64,000 bases of DNA. Origin: Torreya grandis (Eukaryota; Streptophyta; Pinopsida; Cupressales; Taxaceae). The translations under genes and the position numbers were made by a program. Below, in pieces: positions 35,641 through 47,301 of this stretch. The DNA is taken from positions 442,501-506,500 of the forward strand of contig JARHVA010003186.1 in assembly GCA_037957365.1 (NCBI GenBank), in the 5' to 3' direction. The notes beneath the pieces are model-generated. The model was not told the origin of the DNA. It worked only from the letters and a program-made list of their open reading frames with translations, and made no database searches. Position 1 is the stretch's first letter; each line of letters starts with the position of its first letter.

Positions 35641-38600
35641 GGGATATACCTGAATTAAATAAGATCATCAAAAACCTTTGTATCAAGACACTTGGGAGGA
35701 AAGCAAAATATCCAAGAACCATTCATGTTGATGGAAAAGTTGTTGATTTATTAGTAGGAAAATTATTAGTTCCAAAAATGCAAATCCAAAAAGCCCAGTG
35801 ATCACAGTCACAATCAGAGGTAAAGAGATTCCTAACATCTTGATAGATTTGGGAGTAGAAATCAATGTTATGACAAGTGATACTCTCACTACGTTATCTC
35901 TTATGTGAATGCAACCCACAACTAACATTCTTTAAATGGTAGACCAATCTGTAACTAAACCAGAAGGGACTATAGAAAATATTGAACTACTAATAGAGTC
36001 TTGGAAGTATCCAATAGATTTCATGGTCTTGCAACCCAAAACAAAGAATCTAGGATATCCCATAATCCTAGGTAGACCATGGTTGGCTACTTTAACAACA
36101 TTAATTGATTGTAGGTCAGGAGATATGACCATTTTTAATGGGTTAAAATATAAATTCATTTCTTTATATCCTCTTGCAAAACCATCAATAAATCACATAC
36201 AAGAACTTTGGGTGGATGAGTCAGATAACACATCAAACACTATTTCCTCCTTAGCTATGATCACAGTTAAAAAACACTTGGAAGAATTGAATGGAGACAT
36301 ATACCCAAAATCTATGGACTCTGCCAATCTGAAAGCTATGGAACTCTACCAATTTGAAAGCTATAGACCCTACCAGTCTAAAAACTATGGACTACCTCAG
36401 TTTAGGATTCTTAGGTCAGATAAAATATTCTAAAACCTCCATTTCTACTTCTTCTATTGTTTCTTATCCATATGATCATGGATTGATTTGGGAAAGTGTA
36501 TGGAAATTGGTAGAATAATAGAAAACTCATTTCTTAGATGCATTCCATTATTCTTTAGTAAGACTAATTCTTCCTAGAAAAGAGTTTGTTGATAATGTAA
36601 CCATGTTTCATAAGGTACTTCCTCATCCATATCCTCTAAACTCATTGATTAGTGAATTCAAGTAAATAGAATCCAACTACCTAGGTATAAAACCAATCAT
36701 GGTATTACCTGGAAAGATTTTGAACATCAATAGTTGGTTAAAAATAAAGAGGAAGATCAACTCTTTGAAGTGTTGGAAAGACATACCAAGGCTTTTGCTT
36801 GGGATTATACCAACATGAAGGGAATTCACCTTAGCATATGCACTCATCATATTTACACATAATCTATCAAACTGGTCAGACAACCATAAAGAAGAATAAA
36901 CCTAGCATTAAAGGAGATAGTTAAAACAAAGATCCAAAAGTTGCTAGAAGTTAGGTTTATTTACCCCATCTCAGACAACTAGTGGGTTTCACCTCTGGTA
37001 ATTATGCCAAAGAAAAATGGAAAATTAAGGGTATGTGCAGATTATAGAGAATTGAATAAAGCAAAACTAAGAGATTACTTTCCTTTACCTTTCATTGATC
37101 AAGTTCTTGACAACTTGACAAGAAAAAGATATTTTTCTTTCCTGGATGGGTTTAGTGGGTATAATCAGATAATGGTAGTAGTTGAAGATCAAGATAAAAC
37201 CATATTTAACTACCCTTTGGGAACTTTTACTTATTGAATACTTCTATTTGGACTATGTAATGCTCTAGCAACCTTCTAAAGAGTAGATCTAGCAATATTC
37301 TTTGACCTTACAAATGATTGTGTTGAAGTATATATGGATGATTTCACCGTTTATGGTGGAACTTATGAAGAGGCTCTTACCAACTTGGAAAGAGTATTTA
37401 TAAGATGTGAGGAACATCAATTATCTTTGAGCCATGAGAAATGTTTGTTGATGATGGATGAAATAACAATGCTGGGACACCATATTTTTGCAAAAGGCAT
37501 TCAAGTAGATCCAAAGAAAGTTGAAATAATATCCAACTTACCCATCCCACAAACACAAACTAAAATTAAGAGTTTTTTGGGACATGTTAGTTACTACAGA
37601 TGCTTCATAGATAATTTTATCCAAATAGTTTCCCTTATGTTTTCTTTGCTTACAAAATATAGTACATTCAAATAGAGTGATAGTTGCCAATAGGCCTTTG
37701 AGACCATCAAAGCTAAAATTGTTACTACTCCAGTAGTGAGAGGACCAGATTGGACTCAACCATTCCATATATACACATATGCTTCCAATACAGCACTAGG
37801 AGTAGTCCTTAGACAAAAGGATGAAGAGGGTAACATGTATGCTATATATTATATTAGCAAAAAAATGACACTTGCTAAAAGAAATTACACCACAATTGAA
37901 AGATAATTCTTAGTTGTAGTTTATGCAATTAACAAATTTAGACACTACATAATAGGCTATAAGGTATTTGTCTATACAAACCATTCATCTATTAGATATA
38001 TTACCAACAAACCAATTATGGGAAGTAGGATTATTAGATGGTTATTGCTCTTACAAGAATTTGATATTACTATTATAGATAAACCAGAGAAGTCTAATAT
38101 GGTTGCTGATTTCTTGTCAATAATGAAAAATATAGGTGAAGAAGAACCAATGGAAGATGACTTTCTAGATGAACAACTATTTTCTATTTCATCAAAATCT
38201 TCGTGGTTTACTGATATAGCCAATTACCTCACCATAGAGAAGTTTCCTCTATAATTTTCATAAAAAGAAAAGAAACATTTAATCAAATAAAGTTCTTCTT
38301 TTAAATGGATTAACAGAATGTTATTCAAACTTGGACCTGACCATGTATTTTATAGGTGTGTGACAAATAGTGAAGCTTATGACATCATCAGAGCTTGTCA
38401 TGATGAACTAGGAGGAGGTCATTACTTATCTTAAAGAACCATACATAAAATCCTAGGATTAGGATACTATTGGCCTCACCTTCATTAGTAATTAAAAAGC
38501 TATGTCAAACACTGTGATGTTTGTTAGAGAATTGGATAGCCTACTCTTTAAATAGAGATGCCTCTACACCCTCATCCTCAATTGGTTTTAGAATTATTTG

Positions 38601-39530
38601 ACAAATGGGAAATTGATTTTATAGGTCCTATAGATCCTCCTTCTAGAGGAAAATAATATCTCCTAGTATGTACAGACTATGTGACCAAGTGGGTGGAAGT
38701 GGAAGTATTAACTCATGCAAGAGAAGATATGGTAGTTGTTTTCTTATATTTTAAAATCATGCAAAGATTTGGTGCTCCAAGGGAGATAGTCTCATATCAA
38801 GGACCTAGTTCATGTAAAACATGATAAATCACTTCATGCAAGTATATCAAACTTAACATAGAAAAACATCTCCATACCACCTACATGCTAATGGGAAAGT
38901 TGAAGTCACCAATAGAGAACTAGAAACCATTTTAACTAAGGTTGTTAATTCCAATAGAAAGGATTGGGTAGATAAGGTACCAAAAGCTTTTTGGGCCTAT
39001 AATACTACTTGTAAAACAAAAACTAAATTTTTACCTTATGAATTAGTTTATGGTAAGAAACCTTTATTCTCTGTTGAATTTGAATTACAAACTTTGAAAA
39101 TAGATGTAAAAGTAGGAATTGAATTAGAATAAATACAGAAAGAAAGACTCTTATAGCTTAATCAACTTGATGAAATGAGGATGGAAGCACTACAAATAAC
39201 TAAATTGGTACAACATCAAAAAAAAATTTGGCATGATTCACAAATCAAGCAATGGAAGTTTCAGAAAGGATATTGGGCACTATTATTTGATTCCAAACTT
39301 TAACAGTTTAAAGGAAAACTAAAAATGAGGTGGTTGGGACCTAATTAGATTGAGGAGGTCTATGAAAATGGTTCTGTTAAGCTAATACCTATTGATGATA
39401 GTATAAGAGCTCTGTTAGTTAATGGACATAGATTGAAGCTTTATCAAAAACTTCTCAATAAAAAAAGAATTTATTCAAAAGGTAAAAGATCAAGTAGTTA
39501 TTCTGGAGAGCTCTGATTCTTCTAGAGAAC
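35641..39530 (+). pseudogene. pol: Athila-like pol: protease, RT, RNase H, integrase
   Basis: Protease: ILIDLGVEINVMT at about 35837, with the DLG form of the active site, and PIILGRPWLATLTTLIDCRS at 36061-36120. RT: MPKKNGKLRVCADYRELNKA from 37004, FLDGFSGYNQI, PFGLCNAxATF, and an intact YMDDFTVYGG box at 37331. SHEKCLLM and LGHHIFAKGIQVDPKKVEII follow. RNase H: about 37680-38240, with stops (TIIDKPEKSNMVADFLS). Integrase: a zinc region CHDELGGGHYLS plus HCDVC (38396-38525), core IDFIGPIDPPSRGK and VCTDYVTKWVEV (38612-38700), VTNRELETILTKVV and FWAYNTTCKTKTKF, then the C-terminal VKLIPIDDSIRALLVNGHRL up to about 39520. The second catalytic Asp region reads VSYQGPSS, so Asp is replaced by Tyr. 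The element is therefore dead, although its RT box is intact. Confidence 0.88.
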
Positions 39531-40479
39531 ATGCTCCTTGATAATCTTGCAGTATAAAAATAAAATAAAATAAATAAAAATAATATATATATATATAACA
39601 ATAGTGAAAATCTTTTCAGAGACACTATTGACAATGCATACCCAAAAAACCAGCTTGTTGGTTGGCTATGCATTACAAAAAGGGCTTTGGCTAGAAAACC
39701 AACAATGGCTGGCCAAAGGGTAAAAACAATATTTAAAAAAAATAGAGAATCTCATCATGTCACTATGATTGGTTGTATTGACTAATCCATGCAAACTTAT
39801 TTGTGTAGGACAAATGGTGAGAAAAGGATAAATCTAAGGCCAAAGTAAGTAAGACATATATTTTATTTATCTATGTTTAGTTAACTAATTATCTTATATT
39901 TAATTAAAACTTATTCTATGAAGATGATCCAAATTTGAATCCTCTAAAATAGAATGACATGACATAATGAAGAAGCATGCAAACAAGCCGCTAAAGTTGT
40001 ATAGATAAGTGTGCAGCTTTGATACAATCAATTGAGTCATCAATCATGATAATCATGGGACATCATAAAAGGGGTTTTAAATGAAATAATGAATCGATGT
40101 CACCGTCAAAGTAACATGTCTTTATTTCACCCAATTTCTAATAAATGACAAAATAGCTGGCACACTCCATAGAAATGTGTGGTGCTTAACTGTATCAATT
40201 CATCATATCAAATTATAGACTCATGCAGTTGTAGCATTTCATATGAACCATTTCATTTCTATAGACTTCAATAGAATCTGGTCTATAGATCCTCCATGAT
40301 TGTTGCCTAAAAATCCTTAGTGATTGTTTCCTACTAATTTTAACAAAAGATTGGTCTAAACCCCAATTAGAGTTAAAGGAATAGAGTTGTCTATAAATCT
40401 GCATAGAAATAAGATAGAAGATGATATCAGAGCTAAAAATATATAGAAAAGTTTCATAAAGATAAAGCTTCTATGGTAG
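39531..40479. other. Gap between integrase and the third ORF
   Basis: No gene seen. A/T-rich with a TA run at 39580-39597. Such a spacer between pol and an env-position ORF is usual in Athila elements and could hold splice signals for a subgenomic RNA (inference). Confidence 0.4.
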
Positions 40480-43090
40480 TGTTTAGATCCAATGGCTAGC
40501 TACATTTCATTCAAAATTTCCAGGGTTTTGATGAAACAATGGTAAGTGAATTAATCACTAATCTCACCCCTGAATTTTCAATTGTAAAAGGCATTGTTAT
40601 TCCTATTACAACTCAAATTATAATCCAAACTATACAAGTTCTAAAAGAGGGTATGAGAGCTACAAGCAGAATTTCATTTAGTGATTTAATTAGTCAGTTT
40701 AATGGTAATGAGTAGAATGGGACTTCATGTCTAGTAGATTCCAAGGGAAAATCAAAAGGGATTAATAGAAATTCACTTCCTGAACCCTAGAAATTGGTAG
40801 CCAAGTGGGTACTCAAGTATATCATTTGTGAGGGGCAACACAATCTTTTAGGGGGAGACACCATGAAAATATTAATACACCTTAAGCATGGGAGAAAAAA
40901 CCCTTAGTAAAAAATTAACCTCCTATCCTTCTTATATGGTGCTCTGCAAATTATGTCTACAACCCTAATGCCACTCTTAGGCATCATGGATTTATTCATC
41001 TCATTATCCAACATCACTTCCTTTAGCAAGGACAAGAGGTCTGGGAGGAATTTTAGAGTAGTATAGCACAACAAATTCCAAATTTTACTACACAAGAAAC
41101 CTCAAATTCACCACAGGAACATTCATCTCCACCTACTACATCAATTGAAAAAACAATGCCAAGGAAGAAATCATAGATTGTAGTCCCAACAAAAATCCCT
41201 TCTTCTTCTTAAAGAAAAATCACAAGGTTTCAAAACCCTAAAGTTTAAAGGTCCCCACAAGAATGTCATGAATCTGTAGTGTAACCAATTCCCTTGTCAG
41301 GAAGAATAAAATTGAGATGAAAGGTTGCTACAGAACTTGAGAAGATTGAGGGTTTGATGGTTGTGAAGGAAATCCAACCAAGTGTATCTCAGAGAGTGAC
41401 TAAAAGAAGAAGGCTCATTTTAATAGATGAAGATGAACAAGAAGCTACAGATATTTTAGATAGTCTTAAAATAGTATCTCATTCCCCCATACATCAAAAT
41501 ATCCCTGCACCTATAGATGTTGAATAAATTATTTCAAAAGGAACTCTCCAATCATAATAGAGGAACCAATTCAACAGGAAGAGCCACATACATTAGAGGA
41601 ATCAAGTATGGTGGAATTACCACCTGTTCTGCTTGAAACTACAATGGATAAAGGGAAAACTATACGTATTAATGAGAAAGGTGAATCATCTAATCTAAAT
41701 GATCCTATTATGCAGTTAACTTTACATCTTTCTCAATCTAAAGCTCTTAAACAAAAATAAATAGCTGACATTATTGACTTGATCAGTCAATTGCAAAATA
41801 AGAATCATCTCGACTCATTGTTGGTGCAAAAATTAGACACAATATCTACTGATCATGAAATAGAAGTTCACAAATTAGAGGAAATAATAAAGGAATATGA
41901 AATTGAACAAGTAAATCTTTGGATATATGTATAAAATCTAAAGAAGGAAAATAGGATATTGTAGATTTTGGTAAACTCTTCCAAAGCACCTGATGTTGCA
42001 CCTTTTCCTCCTAAATTATTTGTTGACCACAGTTGTCAAATAAGTTATCCAGGTATTCCTCCCTTGCAAATACTACATCAAATTAAAGAAGAATATTCCA
42101 TACTTAAATAAAAAATAAATATGCAACTTATTCAAATAAACTCTTGGAAAATTAAAAGAAAGAATTAAAAGCTAAAGTCTAAGATTTAGAAGAAAATTTA
42201 TAGGATGCATGCAAATTAGGGGAATCTCTTTTGGCATATAGGAATCCTTCTCCTGCATACAGTTTGTTTTTATTTGAACAATTTTATAGATGGAAGTTTC
42301 TAAGGATCTCTTGTCATCTTCCTTACAATATTTTACAACCAACAACATTTTTGGAAATTTTCTATAGTGTTAAACCTGATCAACAGGATTTGCTTTGTGA
42401 GTTTTATTTGCATGATTTTATTCTAGGAGACCATAAGAACAATAAATTCTTGATAAACTTTAATGTAGGAGATGTTCAACTAAGGTCATTACATTCTACA
42501 TTCAAAAATCAAATAGCATAGAAAAGTAGATTTGAGGACTATATAAATCATGCTAAGACTATAGCATTGTGTGTCAGACCAGCCTTTCCTATTCCCAGAT
42601 TGATCAAACATAATGTTAATTTTACTTTGTTAAGTGATGAGCTTAAAACACATTATTTATAGGCTTTATATGATTGTGTTATTTCTTTTGAATTATTTTC
42701 AAGATAGAGTTTTGATTCAGTGGTGACTACAAGTGTAAATAGATGGGACTAACTTTTTGTGCCTCTTAAAATATGAGAGGTCATATCCCCAAATAACTTA
42801 AGATGGAGTATGAGGAAAACGTCCTCAATTTTAGAAATCTTAATAGAGGTAATAAACTTTGGGGAAGCGTAGAAATGGATTGGCATGAGATATAGACCCC
42901 ATTTGATGATCATACCTATTCTAAGATGATAGAGTTAGGCTCTATGATCAAAGGAGCAATTCAATATATGGAAACAAATGATTCAAGCACATTAGGGATT
43001 TACAAGCAATTCAGACAAGCATATAACAGATGTATTTGATGAATATGATTTAATTCAAAGTGTGGAAAGTAGATGCCAAAGCTAAAAATG
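40480..43090 (+). pseudogene. Third ORF in env position of the Athila-like element
   Basis: Reading with tolerance for stops gives a protein-like chain of roughly 850 codons. Early part: VSELITNLTPEFSIVKGIV, KEGMRATSRISFSDLISQFN, then SLPEPWKLVAKWVLKYIICE at 40770-40835. Next ILIHLKHGRKNP and INLLSFLYGALQIMS (about 40870-40955), and in the next frame NATLRHHGFIHLIIQHH (about 40968-41012). Then a polar, Lys/Glu-rich central part, a coiled-coil-like stretch around 41760-41930, and a well-kept C-terminal block at 42231-42521 (RNPSPAYSLFLFEQFYRWKF). I see no signal peptide or clear transmembrane helix, so it need not be an envelope protein. The 40800-41012 block resembles the N-terminal block of the intact ORF at 6037-7188. 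Function unknown. Confidence 0.6.
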
Positions 43091-43117
43091 CTAATAAATG
43101 TTTGTAATGGGACTTGT

Positions 43118-43139
43118 AAAAGGTAAATCTTGGGGGACA
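43118..43139 (+). other. Polypurine tract of the Athila-like element
   Basis: AAAAGGTAAATCTTGGGGGA followed by CA, directly before the 3' LTR start TGATGAGC. Confidence 0.75.
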
Positions 43140-43941
43140 TGATGAGCTTAGAATATGGCTCATTATTGACATGTTATTTCCCTCAATTTATCTCTCAAAG
43201 GATATTATCTTATAAAAATCTTAGATTTTTAGATAGCTATTACATAGAAAATAGATATTTGTCTTTTTTATATTGAACTAAATATTAAACCTTTACTTTG
43301 TCATTAATGTCTCATACATAGCATGTTTTAGTGATTTTTGTTGTGAAGAATACTCAGGAAGAAGACACAGGTGACGTATAATGAACGTTCAATTTTGATC
43401 TCTATCTAGTAGAACTATGGACTCCATAGGCTTGCTTCTACAGACTCTACAGGCTTGCTTTTATGGACTCTGTAGGCTTATTTTTATGAAATTTATAGGC
43501 TTATTTCTATGGACTCTATAGGCTTGTTTCTACATACTCTGTAGGCTTGTTTTTATAGACTCTACAGGCTTGTTTTTATAGACTCTGCAGGCTTGTTTCT
43601 CCTGAATCTATAGGGTCAATTCCATGGATTCTGTAAGGATGAATCTATAAATGGGGAATCTCACGGCCAGATAGGATAAGAGAGAATCATTCCAGTTGGA
43701 ATCAAATAAGGAAAATAATCCCCTATTATTTTTTAGGATTTTATTTTGATAAAGTTGTATATATATTTGGATCTTAGAACTATTATAGGATAGAACATCT
43801 ATTTCATCAGAATAATTAGATCTCTTGGAAATACAATCTCCTATCTTTGGATGAATGGATTGACTAAGGATTCCTATTTATTTGCATCTTATTTCAAGTT
43901 GATTATATTAGTATAAAATGTATGACTTTCATCATTGAAAG

Positions 43942-43993
<52 letters not shown>

Positions 43994-44643
43994 TAGATAA
44001 TAGAGGAAAATATTTGTACAAGCATATTATAAGTTTTAGCTAGATTGTAATCATTTCAGTTTTATGAATTATCACTTCAATTTCTAGCATTGATTAATCT
44101 TTGTTCCTGAGTCTGAGAGGAGTAAGGGCCCACTCTCCTTGGAACCAGGAACTGTGTACATTATTTATGTTATGTTTTATTAATTCATTATTATAAATAA
44201 TTAGAATCTTGTTAATGTTTACATTTATTCATAAAAACATCAAAAAAAATTCATAGTTTAAAAGGCATTTTTTATTCCAAAATCATTTCCTTTCTAAGCA
44301 AAGTGTATTTTCTTTTACAACAAACATGTGAAGCAAATTTCCTTTTGTTAGTTAAGAGTGTGACTTTACTTTCCATGCAAGCATAAATAGGAGTGTGATT
44401 TTACTTTCAAGCAAAAGAGTCGATTGATTTGATTTATTTCTTTTTAGAAAAAGAGTGAATCAAGTAGTTTAGGACACATTTATTTCATTAGTCAAATTTA
44501 GAATAGGACCATCAAACACCCCCACAAATAAAATTTTAGATCTACCATCCTATACCTTACTATAGATAGCTTTAGACACCAACCCTAGTTGATAAGACAT
44601 CAATTAAATATTGATTAAATGAGGATTTAAATGACACTCATCA
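43140..44643 (+). repeat. 3' LTR of the Athila-like element
   Basis: 1504 bp, colinear with 32216-33676. It differs by nine instead of eight 23-bp units and by a longer AT run (43946-43988). Confidence 0.9.
43419..43625 (+). repeat. 23-bp LTR minisatellite, nine units
   Basis: Nine units of exactly 23 bp with the core ACTCTRYAGGCTTGTTT. Counterpart of 32495-32677. Confidence 0.85.
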
Positions 44644-44648
44644 AGAAC

Positions 44649-44659
44649 CAACTCTAACA
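44649..44659 (-). repeat. Terminal fragment of the small element's 3' LTR
   Basis: CAACTCTAACA, displaced from 32215 by the Athila-like insertion. The following CCCCCTCC is the polypurine tract read on the minus strand. Confidence 0.75.
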
Positions 44660-44919
44660 CCCCCTCCAAGTGAATCTAGAATTTAAAATAGCCAAAAAAT
44701 AAAAAGTGGCATATCCAAAGCATGAGTCTTGGAAACTAGAAATGATAAGGTACTCATGTACAACATATATCCATGAAATGGAGAAAGAGAGAAAATTCAT
44801 AGGAAAAAACTCCCCCCCCCCCAAAAAAAAAATTATGTAAAAGAGATAAAAGAAAGGAAGGAAGGACTTCATGTGGAATCCCCCTAAGGACAACTTCCTT
44901 CACCCCACATGAAGATTAG

Positions 44920-44989
<70 letters not shown>

Positions 44990-46988
44990 AAAGGACATAA
45001 GTAACCATCTACATAGGTGGTGAGATAGTCCCAAAAATAAAATGTTCTTCCTATTAAAGTACCTTCCTCTTGAGTGTTATGAACAATATGTCCCAAAGAC
45101 ACATCACCTATATAAATATTGATGCTAATAGGATATAAATACCCTATAATAGTCTACCAAGGCCTCCATGAGTGTATTCCATAGATTGAATTATGGAAGA
45201 TCCAAATCCTAGAGTATATTTCTCAAAGAAACCAAGCACATAAGTAGGTGGATCCAAAGTGGGATAAGTAACAAATGCAGTAGCAAGAGTATTAAAAATA
45301 TCCAAATTTGAATGTGTAATAATAATAGGTTCCTCATTAAAATAACCATCAAAACACATATCCTCACCAAAAAATTAGTAGGTGATGAAGGAACAACAAC
45401 TATGGCATAATAAAAATCATCCTTAGGAAGTCATGATGATGTCTCATCCATGATCTCCAAAAGTGATGGTAAAGGTGCCACATCCTCAATAATCATGCCC
45501 TCTCAGTCAATAAAATGAATGAGAGAATTAAAATATATATGAGGAGTAATAGGTACCTCAATAAAACCATCATCAAAAGACAATTCATCACTAACAACTA
45601 AATAAGGTTGAATAGTGAGAGGTGTAGGAAGTAATAATTCCTCATCTAGATCACCATCAAAAAGTATGTACTCACAAAATGAAGAGGAATCCTAATTCAT
45701 TTCATTATTAAAGAGTGAATATTCACTAAGAGGAAAAGAAGGAAGTGCCATTAGTACCTTACATATGTCATTGTCAAGACTCAAATATTGAACAACATCA
45801 AGCTCATCATCAAAAGATAAATCCTTGCTAACGGGAGGAGATAAAAGTATAAAAAAATGAGGTAGAGTAAAAGAGGGTGAAAAATACCTAGAAGACTTAG
45901 TATCCTTCTCAAATAAGGCTAAAATAGAATCTAAATCTTCCTTTGGTGATTTGGCATAGGTGACATAACACTAAAAACTATTTTTAACATGGAAATGAAG
46001 CAATTAAAGAGCCTCATCTTGCATAGATGCAATCCAAGAAAGATCTTCCTCATCTATAAAGTGGGGAATGTCATCAAGAATAATAGTCCACATGCATTTA
46101 TGTTGTAAGTGTATCCACACTTTTATCTTCCAAATAATTTATGAGGAGGTGTTGAGGGGTTCAAATAATCAATAATCCATTACCAAAAAATAAATAAAAA
46201 TTCAAGAAGAACCCTCTTGAAAACATAATTCCTTCATGACAATTTAATGTCTCTTAATGAAATAATGAACACCCCAAAAAAGTGTAAGGCCCCCCAAATT
46301 TGACACTTTATAATTTATTTAATTTTACAATATAAATTAACCTAATATATGGATAATCAAAAAACATAAACTTTTGAAAAAGATAGTACTCGATTTTGAG
46401 TCACGGTTCAAAAGTTGTAGTTTTTACAATTTTCCCATCATTAAAATGGGTCAAATAAGTAAACATTGCACAAAAATTAAATTCTTTGAGAAAAAAAAAT
46501 TATTTCTACTATCTATAAAAAAATAATTTTAAGGAAATTCTTAGCAAATGAAAATAACAATCTTCCACATAGATCAATATTTCATTCTAATTTTTCACTT
46601 TAAATACAAGATTTAATTTGTTTCTTGATAATGCATAAAAAAATTAAATAAAAGCATAATCATAGGTCAATATTAGAGCCCCATATATCCTTTAATAATA
46701 CTCATAATCCTTATTATTACCACTTTTTATAAACCTCTCGAAGTCCTCTTTCCAATAGTGAAATAAGTTTTTGAATCAAACACATGTGTGAGGAGAAAAA
46801 TGATCTGCAAGAGAGTCATAATTTTTTATAAAAATAATTCATAATTTTTCCAAAAACAAAAATTTCAATGGCCAAATAAAATATCAAATATCCATACAAA
46901 ATAACTCCACTACACCAAGAATAAATTTTGATAAATGGATAAACCCTTGTAGAAACAAACTCGTAAATGGATGGTTGTAACACCTCTA
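44660..46988 (-). other. Internal region of the small non-autonomous element
   Basis: No conserved retroelement domain recognised on the minus strand. The longest open pieces are 45359-45144 (from MCFDGYFNEEPII) and 45102-44884. The sequence is purine-rich on the minus strand with repeated GAGGA/GATGA motifs, perhaps a remnant of an acidic ORF. A ~66-bp AT array lies at 44921-44986. Confidence 0.5.
44921..44986. repeat. (AT)n microsatellite
   Basis: About 33 AT units without interruption. Confidence 0.95.
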
Positions 46989-47000
46989 TCTCTAATACCA
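46989..47000 (-). other. Primer-binding site of the small element
   Basis: The minus strand reads TGGTATTAGAGA, ten of twelve matches to the tRNA-Met type site TGGTATCAGAGC, directly abutting the LTR. Confidence 0.75.
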
Positions 47001-47296
47001 TGAAAGGAACGTCAACAAGATCATTCCAAACCCAATATTTGAAGCATTAATAGAAAAAATATCATAATAATAATTGTAAAAGATGAAAATATGGTATGTA
47101 AAGAAAATTTTAATATCATATAATATCCATAAAATAACTTCTATATATTACAAATGAGAAGCCTTGCATATATAGGCAATGACAAACAAGAAGTAAGTTA
47201 AACTAACCAATGTTGGGTAAGTCCACAAAAGGACAAACTAAGAAATAGACAAAAACTATCTATAAAATCTAATAAACATGAGAACCAATTCTAACA
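47001..47296 (-). repeat. 5' LTR of the small element
   Basis: 296 bp; on the minus strand TGTTAGAATT...CA. Partner of 31985-32215 plus 44649-44659. Confidence 0.8.
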
Positions 47297-47301
47297 TAAC
47301 C

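Larger units (their letters stand above)
32216..44643 (+). mobile_element. Athila-like Ty3/gypsy element, complete structure
   Basis: LTRs 32216-33676 and 43140-44643 both begin TGATGAGCT and end CACTCATCA. Perfect 5-bp target duplications, AGAAC, lie at 32211-32215 and 44644-44648 inside the LTR of the older element. The primer site matches the 3' end of plant tRNA-Asp after CpG decay. Order: gag, protease, RT, RNase H, integrase, a ~950-bp gap, a third reading frame, polypurine tract. Priming by tRNA-Asp together with an ORF in the env position is typical of the Athila branch. All coding parts contain stops, mostly at former Gln and Trp codons. I counted roughly 25 differences in the first ~290 aligned LTR bases, so the insertion is old but clearly younger than its hosts. 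Confidence 0.9.
31985..47296 (-). mobile_element. Small LTR element (tRNA-Met primed, copia-like), itself split by the Athila-like element
   Basis: The minus strand reads 5' LTR 47296-47001 (TGTTAGAATTGGTTCTCATG start), primer site 47000-46989 directly abutting it, 2.33 kb internal (46988-44660), a GGGGG polypurine tract, then the 3' LTR, whose sequence is split: 44659-44649, then 32215-31985, with the 12.4-kb Athila-like element between. Target duplications are TAACA (31980-31984) and TAACC (47297-47301). Net length is about 2.9 kb. No gag or pol domain is recognisable, so it is non-autonomous. Terminal sequence and PBS are of the Ty1/copia type, but the superfamily is unproven. Confidence 0.75.

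Noticed and set aside
44660..46988. Possible copia gag-pol in the small element
   Set aside because: No zinc knuckle, integrase, RT or RNase H motif readable on the minus strand; 2.3 kb is too short for a full polyprotein.
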